DNA from: Jaapia argillacea MUCL 33604
Lineage: Eukaryota > Basidiomycota > Agaricomycetes > Jaapiales > Jaapiaceae
Direction: 5' to 3'
DNA: 64,000 nt
NCBI GenBank assembly: GCA_000697665.1
Contig: KL197731.1
Span: 133,108 to 197,107 of the forward strand
Below, piece after piece: positions 10,609 to 23,075 of the stretch. A model generated the notes under the pieces. It was not told the DNA's origin, did not search any database, and saw nothing but the letters and a program-made list of their open reading frames with translations. How positions within the stretch are numbered: the stretch's first letter is position 1; each line of letters begins with the position of its first letter. The translations under genes were made by a program, and so were the position numbers.

Positions 10609-12842
10609 ATGTTTCTCTCTGATCCTGTATCGTTGACCTGTGTTGGCACTCTGGTGTACATCATCTACCGTTCATTCGTCACACGCCCTCGAAGTGGTTT
10701 TCCTCTTCCACCCGGTCCACCCGGCCTGCCCTTGATAGGCAATCTGTTGGATATTCCGAAGGACTATATGTGGCTGAAGTTTGAAGAACATTGCAAGAAC
10801 TATGGTACGTGGTCATTTCGTCGACCTTCTGTCATCCGCTAATTCAGATATATTGGTTTCCTACTGCAGGTGATGTAGTCTCCCTGCAGGTGATGTAGTC
10901 TCCCTGCAGGTGTTGGGTAAAACTATGATTCTACTTGGCTCTGCTGAAGCAGTCTCCGAGGTACTTGAAAAGAGGTCTTCGATCTACTCCGACCGAGTGA
11001 GATTGCCCATGATCATAGAGCTGTGAGGCCCTCCTCGCGGAATTTACCGTTCCACCATCTGACCAGATACCAGAATGAAATGGGACCGTGTATTTTCTCT
11101 CATGCGGTACGGTCCTCAGTGGCGAGAGTACAGAAGGGTCTTCCATCAACACTTCAACCAATTGGCAGTCCATAAATATCAGGATGTCCAGGCCAGGGAA
11201 TCGCGAGCATTCCTCCGCAGACTATTGGAAAAGCCAGAAGATTTCTATGATCACATCCGCCTGTACGTCGACAACCTCTTTTCCAACTATCTCTGCCGTG
11301 ACGTTCCATTCCAGTGCATTCACCGCCACCATCTTGGATATTATTTATGGGATCACAGTCAAGGACAACAAAGATAAGTTCGTGACAACCTCCGAAGCAG
11401 CCGTCGAGAGCGCTTCACGCGCTGCCGTCCCTGGGGCCTTTCTGGTTGACTTCATTCCCATTTGTGAGTTGGCATATTCTTCACTCTGCTCCCTCGAAAT
11501 CTGACCTATGTCTGGCTGTGGGTCTCAGTAAAATATGTTCCTGCATGGTTTCCTGGGGCTGGGTTCAAGAGGAAGGCGGAAGAGTGGAGGCAGTTGAAGG
11601 ATAGGTTTATCAACGAACCCTTCGACGTCGTGAAGGGAGCATTAGTACTCAATCATCCTTGGCTCCCTAATCTCCAACTAAGTCGTGTCCCAGTATAATG
11701 GTTCGGCAGTGCCAACGTCGATCGCGAAGACCTTGTTGCAAAGTCTACCCGAAGAAAACACAGACGAGGCAGAAATTCGCGCAAGGAATGTTGCTGCCAT
11801 TGCGTATGTTGGTAAGTTAGTTCTCCTGTGATATTCTCATTGCTGAGTCTCGCTCTTTGAAGGTGGCGCCGATACTGTGAGCATTGTCACGACCGCGAAT
11901 GATCAGTCACTGATGTCTCCAAGACCACTGCATCCATCCGAGTCTTGTTTCTTGCCTTGATCACCCACCCAGATGTTCAGAAGCGTGCTCAAGCAGAATT
12001 AGACGCTGTGGTTGGAAGTTCACGTCTACCAGAGTTTTCTGACCGAGATCAACTACCATACATTGAGGCGTTGATGAAAGAGACGTTGCGCTGGCTTCCT
12101 ATCACACCCCTCGGTTAGTTTGTCCATCCAGCATACATTTGCCCAAGCTGGCCTGACGATTTTTGGATAGCTGTCCCCCATGCTTCCACGGAGGACGACG
12201 TGTACAACGGATATCTCATTCCGAAAGGCTCAATTATTTTCGGAAATGCTTGGTGCGGTATTCTATCGACGCTTGATTGTGTCATCGACTCATTTCCCAT
12301 CACATCGTCAGGTCCATCCTTCACGATCCCGTCGCATATCCTGAACCCGAGAAATTCAAACCGGAGAGATTCTTGAAGGACGGTAAGCTGAACCCAGAGG
12401 TCAGGGATCCTAATGTTGCGGCGTTTGGTTTTGGGCGTCGGTGAGTCATACCACCAAATTCCTTGTACAACCTAGATTCAGGTCATCCGACAACAGCATT
12501 TGCCCGGGAAGACATCTGAGTGACAACGGCATGTACAGCATCGTCTCGTCACTTCTCTCCGTCTTCGATATCGGGCCACCTCTCAATGAACGGGGCGAAC
12601 CAGTCTTGATTACACCTGAAATGTCCCCCGGGATTATATCGTGAGATATACCTCTCTGCCTTCCGTTTCTTGACTGAATGGATCACCTATCAAATTTCCT
12701 TGTTTTCTCGTCGCCATAATCCATGGGCACAATCTGCGATCCTAGGTCACCGAGCGCCTTCAAGTGCACCATTAAGCCCAGGTCGAAAGCCGCTGAAGCA
12801 CTTATCCGCGAAACCCACATGGACGAACTCCTCGTTGGCTAG
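10609..12842 (+). CDS. P450-2: cytochrome P450 monooxygenase
   Basis: Twelve-exon gene for about 525 residues, normal for a fungal P450. Residues 1-30 form a membrane anchor, followed by the LPPGPPGLPLIGN hinge. The exon 2/3 junction rebuilds an L-M-K-W-D block. The 14-nt exon 7 (11863-11876) gives GGADT of the I helix, the K helix has ETLR, PERF follows, and FGFGRR is joined across an intron to ICPGRHL, supplying the heme-ligand Cys. Exon 12 ends RETHMDELLVG with TAG 12840-12842. Predicted as an ER-anchored monooxygenase; substrate unknown. It resembles proteins usually annotated O-methylsterigmatocystin oxidoreductase-like, a broad label that says little about substrate. Odd feature: a perfect 20-bp tandem duplication at 10870-10909 duplicates the 3' splice site of intron 1. 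Using the second acceptor keeps the frame. No internal stop is seen. Confidence 0.88.
10870..10909 (+). repeat. 20-bp perfect tandem duplication across a 3' splice site
   Basis: Two identical adjacent 20-bp units, 10870-10889 and 10890-10909, each starting gtgatgtag and ending ctgcag. Both units end in a usable acceptor context, since the base before the first unit also completes ctgcag. Other array members have one copy. Confidence 0.95.
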
Positions 12843-13295
12843 CCGAGCTCGAGCTTGTCGTCACTGGCCGCCTCCCCTATGCCATCATCGCAATCTTTCA
12901 CATCTAGTTATTGAGGCTGTTTATTCCCATTCGGTTTTCATCCTTTGTTTCTTCCTCCCCCCTGCATCCGTTTATCCGATCGTGGTTCTCTTCTAAACCT
13001 CTTACTCCCGAAAGTTAGAGTCGACATTTCGTTGAGGGATATGTTTTGATCGTGGTTCGAATGGCTCAGGTTGGAGATTTAACTCGTCTTGAATCAGATA
13101 GCCATCCCAGCATTCACCGTTTGATAATTGAGGATGGTTGCTTACTTTCAAGCAGTTCCTGCGACTGAACCAATGGCGTCTCAGAGTCGCAAATACTCCA
13201 AGTCCAGCCGCGAAGCATTGTTGGAGAGTTTCCTTCACATCGGATCTACATTGTAATACATAGTACACTTATGTACATGAATAATGCTACATCGT
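12843..13295. repeat. 3' flank of P450-2
   Basis: No gene. It shares the tactcccgaaagttagag block and the aatcagatagccatcc block with the P450-1 3' flank. It also holds the shared terminator region between P450-2 and the convergent lactonase-like gene. Confidence 0.5.
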
Positions 13296-14629
13296 TCATG
13301 CCTTCAACCAAACGAAACTCGTCCTAGTCGGGATGTCGGTATTGCTCGCCACCAAAGCCAAATCCGCACCACCATTGATCCTCTGATACACATGCACACC
13401 AGCAGTGCCCGCGTACCCAGCAGCGATCAAATATTCCGCCTCACCATTGTCCACATCCCAACTAAACATCATACCCCTAATCTGATCCAACCCGGTGTAA
13501 ACCTGTTTGACTTGTTGGACGGCACCGGTGGGTAAGATCTCCCAGATGACGATGGTGTCGCCGTTAGGGTCGAGGTTCCCAGTGTTACGATTGGAAGTAT
13601 AGATGTAGGTACCGGGGAAGTTGGCGGAGGGAGTTGGGATAAGGATCTCGGCGGCGGCGAAAGCAGAGCCGTTGGGGTAGGTTGGGGGAAGAGTAGAGTA
13701 GTTGGAGAGGAAAGGTGTTGTGCCGTTTGGTGCCATGGGGAGGACTTGAGCGGTTAAAGTGCTTGCCAGTTCGTGGATGACGTAGAGGTCGCTGTTGTCT
13801 AGGAGACATTCAATCAGTGACTGACGATTACGGATATGTTGGGTTAAACGTACTGCCGTGAAGTGCCATATGCCGAGGTCCGCTACCGGTGGGTTGTTGG
13901 ATATCGCCTTGAATATACCACTCTCCAGTAGTAGCATTTTGGGTAAGACGCCAGAGTTTGTCTTGGCCCTACAACCCGGCCTTAGCAACAGTAATGCGCA
14001 CTAGAACTGTAGGAGACTCACAAGATCGGGGACGATGATTTCAGGCCCGTACTGCACAGCCATGTGAGGGTGGGAGACGCCACCGTTGTCAACTGGGAAT
14101 GTGATCAATTGTCCTTCGCCGAAGTGAAGAGGATCAGTGGTCGTTGGGATGATCATTCCATCTCCGGATCCATACTAGTTATTCGAACGAAACTGTCATG
14201 AGAATGCACCAGCGAGGGGTGAAGAGATGAGCGTACGTTCATAATGGCAACAGCATCGGTGATGATAGGTGCCGTAAATGCGGGAGATGAGCCACCCGAG
14301 GGTGTTTGGTCGACAGGTCCAGTCAAAACACCTTGTGCACCAATGATGTAGGATTGGAGCATTCCGACAGTAAGTTCGTTAACAGCACTGTTTGAGTCCA
14401 ATGTCAGAACCCTCCACAAAAGCCTCGACTACACCGTATGCGCATGCGCAGAAAGTCACAAGGCGACTCACTAGAGAATACTTTTGTTCGTGGGATGAGT
14501 CGTAATCCAAGACGGACTATTGCCTGTGGGGGACTGGTTCAGCAAGGTGAGAGAAGAAGTGTCGGTGTTGAATAGGTAGGACGCGACAAAGGAGGTGTAT
14601 CCTCCGGCGAGGATGGTGAAGTTGACCAT
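13296..14629 (-). CDS. Lactonase-like seven-bladed beta-propeller protein (YbhE/6-phosphogluconolactonase-like)
   Basis: Five or so exons read on the minus strand from ATG 14629 (MVNFTILAGGYTSFV) to TGA 13298-13296 (SFVWLKA). Landmarks are a first blade with LAGGYTSFVASYLFN, a second with SPSWITTHPTNKSIL, then AHP-like spacing and a late blade with YIYTSNRN, which fit the lactonase seven-bladed propeller family of fungi. Length of roughly 380 residues also fits. Family members hydrolyse lactones in sugar or aromatic-acid catabolism, but many fungal copies have no assigned substrate. No signal peptide is clear. The exons keep frame and have consensus donors, for example after position 14471. 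It is convergent with P450-2 and lies between the plus- and minus-strand P450s. A shared pathway is possible but not shown. Confidence 0.75.
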
Positions 14630-16327
14630 GCTGGATCAAGCTGGGGACCAAGGGTGGCGACCGAATTAAATGGACGTGGAGGTGGGATTCAAAGGGCGTT
14701 TGGTTCTTTATACCAAGGATAAAGAACAGTAAAACGAGGCCAGTAATTATAGGGTCAGGCCCGAAACTGCGCCGTCCAGGAAAGAGAAGAAAGTGAGTGA
14801 CGTGAAGGTCCGAAGTTATTTGTTGGAGTGGAGGCTGAGAACAAGAGAACAATGCGGAGAAGGGCAGGCCGTTGTCGACGGCGCAACGACCTGTGCATCA
14901 TTCCATCGCCACACCATCATCAATTCAACCAGCGACTAACGTCGGATAATGGGCGGGCCAAGCGTTTCTTCGACCATCTTTGCTGGGAATTGTCTGAGGT
15001 CATGGCCCGGTAGTGTGTGGGGAAAGAAAGGAAGATGTGGGCGGAAGGGGAGTCCGTGAGTAACCGAAGCCTCTTCAACGCATGTCACCGCTTCACCAAT
15101 CTTGTCCTCTGCACCGTCAATAGCCTCAGCAGCTGTGGAAAAACGGCATACATCTCTATTTCCGACCCTCTGCCAGTGGCATTGAGAGGAATCTGTTCAT
15201 TGTCGGTCAACCGCTTGCTGCCTCCAGCGACGGTCGCCCATATTCCGCCTAGATGTGGCCCAATAGCTCAGATGAGAGGTGGGATCCTCGGTAAGTAGAT
15301 CCGAAATCTGAAGGCCAAACGCCCCGAGTTGCTCGGAAAAAATCCCATGATTGAATGGTTGATCGTGTTGGCACCTGAGTCCGTTGCTTTCCCCTTGTCT
15401 TAGCTTCCCGATACTCATCCTACACCACAATCATCCAGAGCTTATCCCGATTACTGTCACTAAACTCGTATCGTGACCCTCGAATGGGTGGGCAGATGCT
15501 CGACAACCCCGAGCCATAGCTATTCTAGGTTTTCCGTCACTTCGGAATGTCCGATGTTTGTGAGAGGTACGGGCGAGTCAGATTCGTAGATTCTGACGTG
15601 AACAATTACGAGGCCAACTGAATGCTATCGTGCCCATCGATCTACATGTTCAACTCCCGCCGCCTAATATGCGACTGCGAGATGTCAACACTCTCCTGAT
15701 ACCTCGCCCACATTGCGACATCCTTCCAAAGCGTAGGGAACCCAAACCTCACGTCAAGACACGCTTCTTCCCCTACTGGCATGCTGAAGACGGTTTGGTC
15801 CCCAAGGACAAATCAAGACCCAACAATCTTGGATGGGCTACCTATCCGCTATCGCAATGTCTGGTGACCGCTCGAGGGATCTCATTCTCGCAATCCTACA
15901 GAAAAGTTACACCAAGGCGAAGGGAGGAAAGAGAAGGGCAGGTAATAGGTGTTTGTGATGATTGTAGGTTCGGATACGTCTGCCAGGGTGCGATCTTGGC
16001 ATGGGGGACGGAGACGGCGTTGGAAGTGGTGCTCGCAACATCACAGGGCAAGCAGTCACATTCGCCGAGATGTGCTCGAACATCCTCAGTAGATCCTCCT
16101 GTAGCCAAAGATGGACATCCTACCATTGAATCGTGATCGGGTCACATCCCACAATGGACTTTCGATTCCGTATTTTGGAAGCACGAAGTTGAGGACAGAA
16201 CTTTTCACCAACCAGACAAAGAGGGGAAGACGAAAGGAAATGAACGCCCACTAATACGTAGACATGAAAGGTTACGATGATTGTCCAGGCAAGGTGGCTG
16301 GTGGCGACAACTTGAAGCTCGAGTTCG
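14630..16327. other. Intergenic between lactonase-like gene and P450-3
   Basis: A 168-codon frame at 15630-16136 and shorter frames have no domain or splice support. The stretch at about 16136-16200 (ggtcacatcccacaatggactttcgatt) is similar to about 34505-34550 after P450-4, so at least the last 200 bases are the conserved 3' flank of a P450. Confidence 0.45.
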
Positions 16328-16402
16328 TTAACCGAGGAGGAGTTCGTCCAGTTGTGTTTCACGGATAAGTGCTTCGGCGGCTTTCGACCTAGGCTTAATA
16401 GT

Positions 16403-18547
16403 TCACTTGAAGGGGCGGGTGAACTGGGATCGCAAATTGCGTGGGTAGATTGTGGCGGAGGGGAAGCAGAGGTCATCTATCGAGTTGAGAAAAGGGAGAG
16501 GTAGATCTCACGATAAAACTCCTGGAGTCATTTCAAGTGTCACCGGGACTGGTTCGCCTCGTTCATTGAGGGGCGGTCCGATATCGAATACGGAGAGAAG
16601 CGAGGAAACGAGGCTGTACATGCCGTTGTCGCTGAGATGCCTTCCGGGGCAAATCCTATTGTCGGATGGCCGTTTAAGTTTGGTTGTGCAAGTAATCCGG
16701 TGGGACGACTCACCGACGCCCAAACCCGAAGGCAGCGATATTGGGGTCCCTAACCTCTGAGTTCAACTTACCGTCCTTTAAGAATCTCTCGGGTTTGAAC
16801 TTCTCGGGTTCAGGATAAGCGACGGGATCGTGAAGGATCGACCTGACGATGCAAGGTGAAAAGAGTCAATGTCACGATGAAACCTTGACAAAGTATCGCA
16901 CCAAACATTACCAAAAACAATGGACCCTTTAGGAATGAGAAATCCATTGTACACGTCGTCTTCCGTGGAATTATGTGGGACACCTATTCAAAAATAGTGA
17001 GGTTACTTAGTCTGACACATCAAGTGCAGGAGGAGCGGGACGAATGTACTGACCAAGAGGCGTGATGGGAAGCCAACGCAACGTCTCTTTGATTAGTGCA
17101 TTAATATATGGTAGTCGCTCTGGGTCAGAAAAATCTGGTAGACGCGAATTTCCGATGACGGTGTCTAACTCTGCTTGAGCACACTTCTGAACGTCGGGGT
17201 GGGTTGTCAAGGCAAGAAACAGGACTCTGATGGATGCAATGGTCTTGCAGACACCGCTCAGTACACTTCTGCATCGAAGTCAGATTCAACGCTCACGGTA
17301 TCGGCGCCACCTTCAAGGGAAAGACTCAGAGATGATAAAAATCACAAGAAAAATAGCTTACCAACATAGGCAGAGGCGACGACATTTCTGTCGCGAAATT
17401 CCGCCTCTTCCGCGTTTCCTTCAGGTAGATTCTGCAACAGGGTGCTCGCAATCGACGGTCGCATCGCCGAACCTCCATGCTGGGATAACATTCCATGGAG
17501 ATTAGGAGGGAAGAAAGATGATTACACACCAACCCTCCCTTCACGGTGTCGAAAGGTTCGTTGACAAACATATCCTTCAATCGCCTCCACTCTTCTGCCT
17601 TCCTCTTGAACCCTGCCCCGGGAAACCATGCGGGAACATATTTTACTACGAGATACACAGCCCGAGATCCATCATATTTAGAAGGAAGCAGAGTAAAGAC
17701 GAAGCCGACTCACGAATGGGAATGAAGTCAACCAGAAAGGCCCCGGGGACAGCTGCGATAGAAGCGCTCTGGACGGCTGCTTCGGAGATTATCATCAACT
17801 TATCATTCTTGTCCGTTACTGTAATCCCATAAGCAATATCCATGATGGTGGCAGTGAATGTACTGGGGAAAAAGTGTTACAGTCTGAAAGCGGCAAGGAG
17901 CTGGTAGACATACAGGCGAATGTGATCATAGAAATCTTCCGGTGTTTCCAATAGTCTGCGGAGGAATGCACGCGACTCCCTGGTCTGGATACTCTGGTAC
18001 TTATCGACCGCCAACTGGTTAAAGTGTTGATGGAACACCCTTCTGTAATCCCGCCACTCAGAACCATACCGCATAAGAGAAATCATGCGGTCCCATCCCA
18101 TTCTGATACACAATCAAATGGTAAGATCAACACATCCTGTGAGGAAGCCTCACAATTCTCCGAGCATCGGCACTCTCATTCGGTCGGAATAGATAGAAGA
18201 CCTTTTTTCAAGTAGCTGAGAAGCTGCTTCAGCAGAGCCGACTATAATGATGGTTTTTCCCAACATCTGGAGAGAGACCACATTTCCTGCAGGTGGAAAA
18301 CAAGATTTTCGGATCAGCGAGTGATAGAAGGTAGATGAAAACATCACGCACCATAGTTCTTGCAATATTCGTCGAATTTCAACCACATATAGTCCTTCGG
18401 AACATCCAACAGATTGCCTACCACGGGCAGGCCAGGGGGACCGGGGGGGAGAGGGATCTCATTTCGGGGCCCTCTAGAGAAGAAACGATAGGTGAAGTAC
18501 ATCGACAGGCCAATGCAGGCCAACGCGACAGGATCGGAACGGGACAT
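16403..18547 (-). CDS. P450-3: cytochrome P450 with early stop in last exon
   Basis: Same exon plan as its neighbours from ATG 18547 (MSRSDPVALACIGL). The protein has the LPPGPPGLP hinge, exon 3 with MGWDRMISLMRYG, micro-exon 7 giving GGADT, K-helix ETLR, PERFLKDGKL, FGFGRR and ICPGRHLSDN. In the last exon, the codon that is TGC or TGT (Cys) in its paralogs is TGA at 16405-16403, so translation stops about 25 residues before the usual C-terminus (usual stop would be at 16328-16330). The lost part is after the heme-binding region, so a folded enzyme is conceivable, but loss of the C-terminal strand could destabilise it. Substrate unknown. Its N-terminus is closest to P450-7 and P450-9. It faces away from the other minus-strand genes by 16 kb. 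Confidence 0.8.
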
Positions 18548-18623
18548 GACAAGGGGAAGTCACGACAGTCGGGGGTCTGATTCTGATATAAGAAATCGAG
18601 TAGACCGGAACCCTGCCGCAACA

Positions 18624-18632
18624 AATATAAGA
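18624..18632 (-). promoter_or_regulatory. Candidate TATA box of P450-3
   Basis: On the minus strand this reads TCTTATATT, about 77-85 bases before the ATG at 18547. The spacing is longer than in other members, so this is a weaker call. Confidence 0.3.
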
Positions 18633-18879
18633 CCTAATCAACCCACGCGAACGGGCAGCATGACCAAGATGAAGCAAGGTTGGCGATGAATGAGCCGAGT
18701 GGTGGTGGGCAAGTTAGTTCTTAATTGACAAGCCTGGCGGTGTGGAAACCATCCGTGAGTCCGGTGAAGAGGCTGCTAAGAATTACATAATACTACCAAT
18801 GTATCATGGCTGGACGGCGAAATACAGTGACTTTCAAGGGCGCATGACCCAGTCGATGAGACTCGGCTGGTTGGAATAC

Positions 18880-21620
18880 TTACAGAGGTATAAGCTTGCG
18901 TCGAACTGCTGAATCTGAAGGAACGCGAACTACGTATGCAGAGGAGCGCGGTGTCGCTAAGTGGGAACCAATCTTGAGAAGGGACGATACCACTTCCCAG
19001 CGTAATATATCAGTGACGGAAGGCGAAACCACAAGAGCAGGTCGCTGAAAGTGGTTCCACTGCTGCACCTGGCCATAGGCTGCACTAGCTTGGAATGTGC
19101 GACAAAGATTTTCGATGCGAGACAGAAGGCGAAGTATAGTAACGAGGGGCCACTGGAACGAACCAGGCATCTGGAAGAGATGCACGACAGGCCGGGATAG
19201 AACCGTCACAAGAGGCCTTGCCTTCCAGAACCACGGGAAGATGGTCGCTTCTGGTGATGAGGTGTCGAGAACTGTCAGCACTCCGAACCAGCAATTCGTG
19301 GGTGGTCTGAGTACCCGCAGGTTGATCGCCCAGTAGTACCAACGGATGAACGAGTCTTTTAGAACCCTCTTTTCTGTTGAGAAATTGATGTGGCTGGGAT
19401 AGGATCCAAGAGCGGAGTGGGAAAGCGTAGATTCCTCAAGCATGCCACGCCGGCCGAGGTCTTTTGTCTCGAACGCCGACCTCCCACCCAAGTGGACGCC
19501 GACGACTTGAAGGAAACTTGAGGGGTGAATCTATTGTTATCAGACCTCGAACAGATCCAGATGAAATCCAATGAATAATTTCGAGAAAATATGCCGTCAC
19601 GCTAACAAATGGTGGATGCTGTCATGAGAAAAAACGTAGCCTTCAGCTGCGGCGCTCGTGAATCCAGCCGGACGATTCCCTTAACCGAACCCCAACGTAC
19701 TGTCATCGAACCATGATAACCACACCTTTGGTTGACCTTATCAGGGTGTCAAATTTGGAGGAGGTTGATTCCAGTGCTGAGATGGGAGAGTTCTAACTGT
19801 CGTTGGCTGGTTAGACCGGACCATGAAAATGGTATCGTGATGGGAAAACGAGAACTCACAAATAAGGGAATCCGATGGCTCCGTTCGTCGATGAATCCGG
19901 GGGTGTTGTTAAGCCTGCTTGTTTACCTACCAGCCGGCGAACATCGATCACTAATCCGAAGAAGATCTGGCACGACGACGACGATCTTCCTAAATTAGTC
20001 GTAAGTTAGCGCAGTCATAGATACGTCGGGGGTGCGAACCTGAGGCCTGAGGCCCGAGGACCGAGGGAACTCACTACTCACGAGACGGTGAACAGCGAAG
20101 CTCGTAAGCTTGCGTGATTCCGTAGAGTGTAAAACGCAATAATCCCCACCGTGCTGCGTTCGGAAAGTCGTCCCGGGTGCGAGGACGATGGTGGGATGCG
20201 ATTGCGATGGAATCTGTAAGCATATTTTGTTACAGTGTAAACGGTCCCAAGAAAGCGTCGCAGGCTTCGCATCCGGAGAAATAGGTAAAGTCTGGTAGTG
20301 AAGTAAAAGCCGGCAACGATCACGACGAGGAAGATCTTCTCCCAAAGGGGCTGTACCGTGACTAGGAGGCACTCCGTGGCTTCGAACTCGAGGAAACTAA
20401 TTGGAATCATCTGGCCTCCCGCGAAACGTAGCTCGCAGCCTGTCTGTAGACACCTCGTCAACCGCCGAGTTCTTCAGTTATCCCCATGACGGAGACTCGA
20501 AATGTCGTCTTGGCTCGATGATGGCACGATGCGATTGCGATGGAGCAAGTGAAAGGTCGCCGATCCCCCCAGGTTGACATTCCGAGTAGAGACGCCGCAG
20601 CAGTGTGGAGCGCTTTATCTCCGGTCATAATGCTGAAACTTTGGAAGCCAGAAAATGACGGCGATGACCATCACCCTGTTGCAAAGGTAGACCCAATACG
20701 AGCATCGTGGTATCCTTTGCGTTTGCACGCCTACGAGATGACTATTTCGTCAAATTTGATGAGAATACCTGGGAGTGAGCCACGTACTTGTTATCGAGGT
20801 TCTGTCCTCGATAGGTCGTCAGCCACCGAGATCTCGAAGGTGAAACGAGTATGTCTCCGATTTTACAGCAAGTATCACCGCTACATCGAGGTCGGAACTT
20901 CTTTCCGTGTGCTTCATTGACGGCTGCCAAGCGAAACAGTAAACGTCCACCGTCATCTGAGGAAAGAAATCGTGTGATTTTAACGTTGTTCGCAGGGTTA
21001 TTGTTTCCTTTGTCTTCGAAAAGCAATGGCAGGAGATGTATGAAGGGACCCGAGGAGTACACAAAATTCCCTGTGAGCTTCGGCGCGTGAGGGTCACGTG
21101 TAGAGGACAGCAGATAGTTCTTTGAACTAGGAAGGACATCCTCACAAGATGGTGAACTGGAGAACCAAAGCAAAGAGCCAGATGCCTGCTTAGCGAAGCC
21201 AAAGGTAGAACCTAAAATATAAGGTGGTTTACTGGCGATATTCGCCTCTGTATTGATGTTCCCCTGCAGCGAAGAAGTATCAATCGGTATCGACGATCTT
21301 GTGATTAGAGCCTGGGTATGAGTTAGTGACAATGTATAAGATGGGATGATCATCACCATTGTTTCAGCTTGAAGTAGTGATGCTGGCGGGATGACGACAA
21401 CGTCGAAAGGCGCCTGGATGTGTCACGAATGGGACGAAGGGATGATTCCAACGATGACTTGAGGTATGGGGTAATTCGGCGTTAAGGCGATCAGATGGAT
21501 TGGCTGGGAAGGCAAGGCCACAAGTACTCAGCGACGAGCGTCCTCCCACTAACGAACGTAAGCTAGTGAACCCTTAGATATTGCATTCATAAAAGGACTA
21601 GCTGACAGCGGTTTTATGTA
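18880..21620 (-). other. Unresolved coding-like segments, possibly one or two unknown genes
   Basis: Three stretches look more coding than their surroundings on the minus strand. A 203-codon frame 19491-18880 ends exactly at a GTAAGT donor. A 127-codon frame 20461-20078 contains a hydrophobic helix (WEKIFLVVIVAGFYFTTRL) followed by basic residues. A 205-codon frame 21359-20742 starts with a hydrophobic leader (MVMIIPSYTLSLTHTQALI). I could not join them into a coherent model. A short block near 20530 (ccatcgcaatcgcat) recurs near 20200, a sign of local duplication. Function unknown; they could be exons of a membrane protein or a decayed gene. Confidence 0.25.
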
Positions 21621-23075
21621 CGCACCTCAGACCTATCCCTGAAAGTCTGAAACTCGACAGTTTCAGTCTCAGTTGGCAGTTGGCATCTTACAGTACGATG
21701 AGTGACAGGCGTTCCGCATCAGGCAAACGCTTGTCATTCCACTCCAATGGAGAGTTCGTCCCCCCGAATGGATATTCCGATGTTATTGCATGACGAGATT
21801 CAAGCAGGAAAGCACTGAAGATCAGAAAACACTCTTCCAGATATCAGCGAGGAGTGTTTTTTGCTGTTTGAGGTTAGGATCGGGTTTTGTTCGAGCCTTG
21901 ACGAGATATAAAACGTACTTAAATGCTCAGTTAGAAGGGCCAACAAATTGCAGATCATTGGGGTAGGCTTGCGGGTGTTTTGGTCTCTATCATTCGTGAT
22001 CGCCCTGATTATGGAGGGAGCTCAGGTGATCTCGACGGATATCGGAGGTTGCGATACGAGTAACGAGGGTGGTGGAAGGCTAATGAGAGGTTAAACTGCA
22101 ACCGGTACTCACAAGGTAAAGACCTCAAACGGAAGTAGGATATGAAGGAGGATTTGCGAGATCGAGGTGTTTGTTACAATGTGTATGTATATCGGTAGCA
22201 CCGGTCATGCTAACAATAGGATCCCCATCCCAATGCAAAGTCTAGGAGGGGGATTCGGAATGGCTCACGGTCGGAGTCACGGACCAAAAGGCCATCCCCG
22301 ACGACGACTTTCCAGGGCCAACGCGAAGGCTTCGACGTGGCCGAGCGAACGTCGATCTCTGTTCTGTGGTACAACAAGAAGCAATAAAATAAAAATATAT
22401 CTCGTTGCTCTTTGAGTGCCCTGAGAAAACTTTTCCAGCAACCCAATCCCGACGTAACCACGGAAGCAGATCAGCGTTCTAAATGCGGTAAATTTCTCGA
22501 TGACCTCTGCACGAGGCAAATGATACCCGAAATGACCTTCGAAAGCGTGGTCTCCCGTTTCGAATACGTCCCATGGACGTCCATTTGTCTACTTCAATCA
22601 TTCACCTGCATCATCAAAACCTCTTTTCAATTCACCATACAGCCATCCCATTCTTTTGTGTATAGACAAGGAGCAGTGTCAGTCGTGGGGGCCAACGTCG
22701 TCAAGGAGGTGGTCATACAAGCACTACTTTACATACACCATCAGGGTTTTCCAGCAGAAAGAGAATAACGGGGAAATGCCTGGACCAGAGAAGCGTGTTG
22801 GATGGTATCGTGTAAAGAAGGTTTGAACCGAGGATGTGGTTAAAATTGAATCGTGATCCCATCGGGCAATCGGAGATGTAAACTGATTCTTCCTTGTCCA
22901 AGTTATGGCACTGCCAGCCTTCAGATCTCCCGCCTTCGAGCGCTCGTATAAAACACCACCCATCATGATCTCCCTCCACCAATTACTTTGTTTCATCATC
23001 CGGATTCTCCAGGCTATTTATTCTTATACACGTTTCACCCACTCGTTAACCTCGCACATATCAGAAAATCCCCCC
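21621..23075. other. Intergenic
   Basis: No gene recognised. Short frames (for example 22412-22768) lack domain or splice support. The last part is the promoter and leader of the F-box gene. Confidence 0.4.

Noticed and set aside
15630-16136. 168-codon plus-strand frame
   Set aside because: No recognisable domain; its 3' end runs into the conserved 3' flank of P450-3, which is non-coding in the other members.
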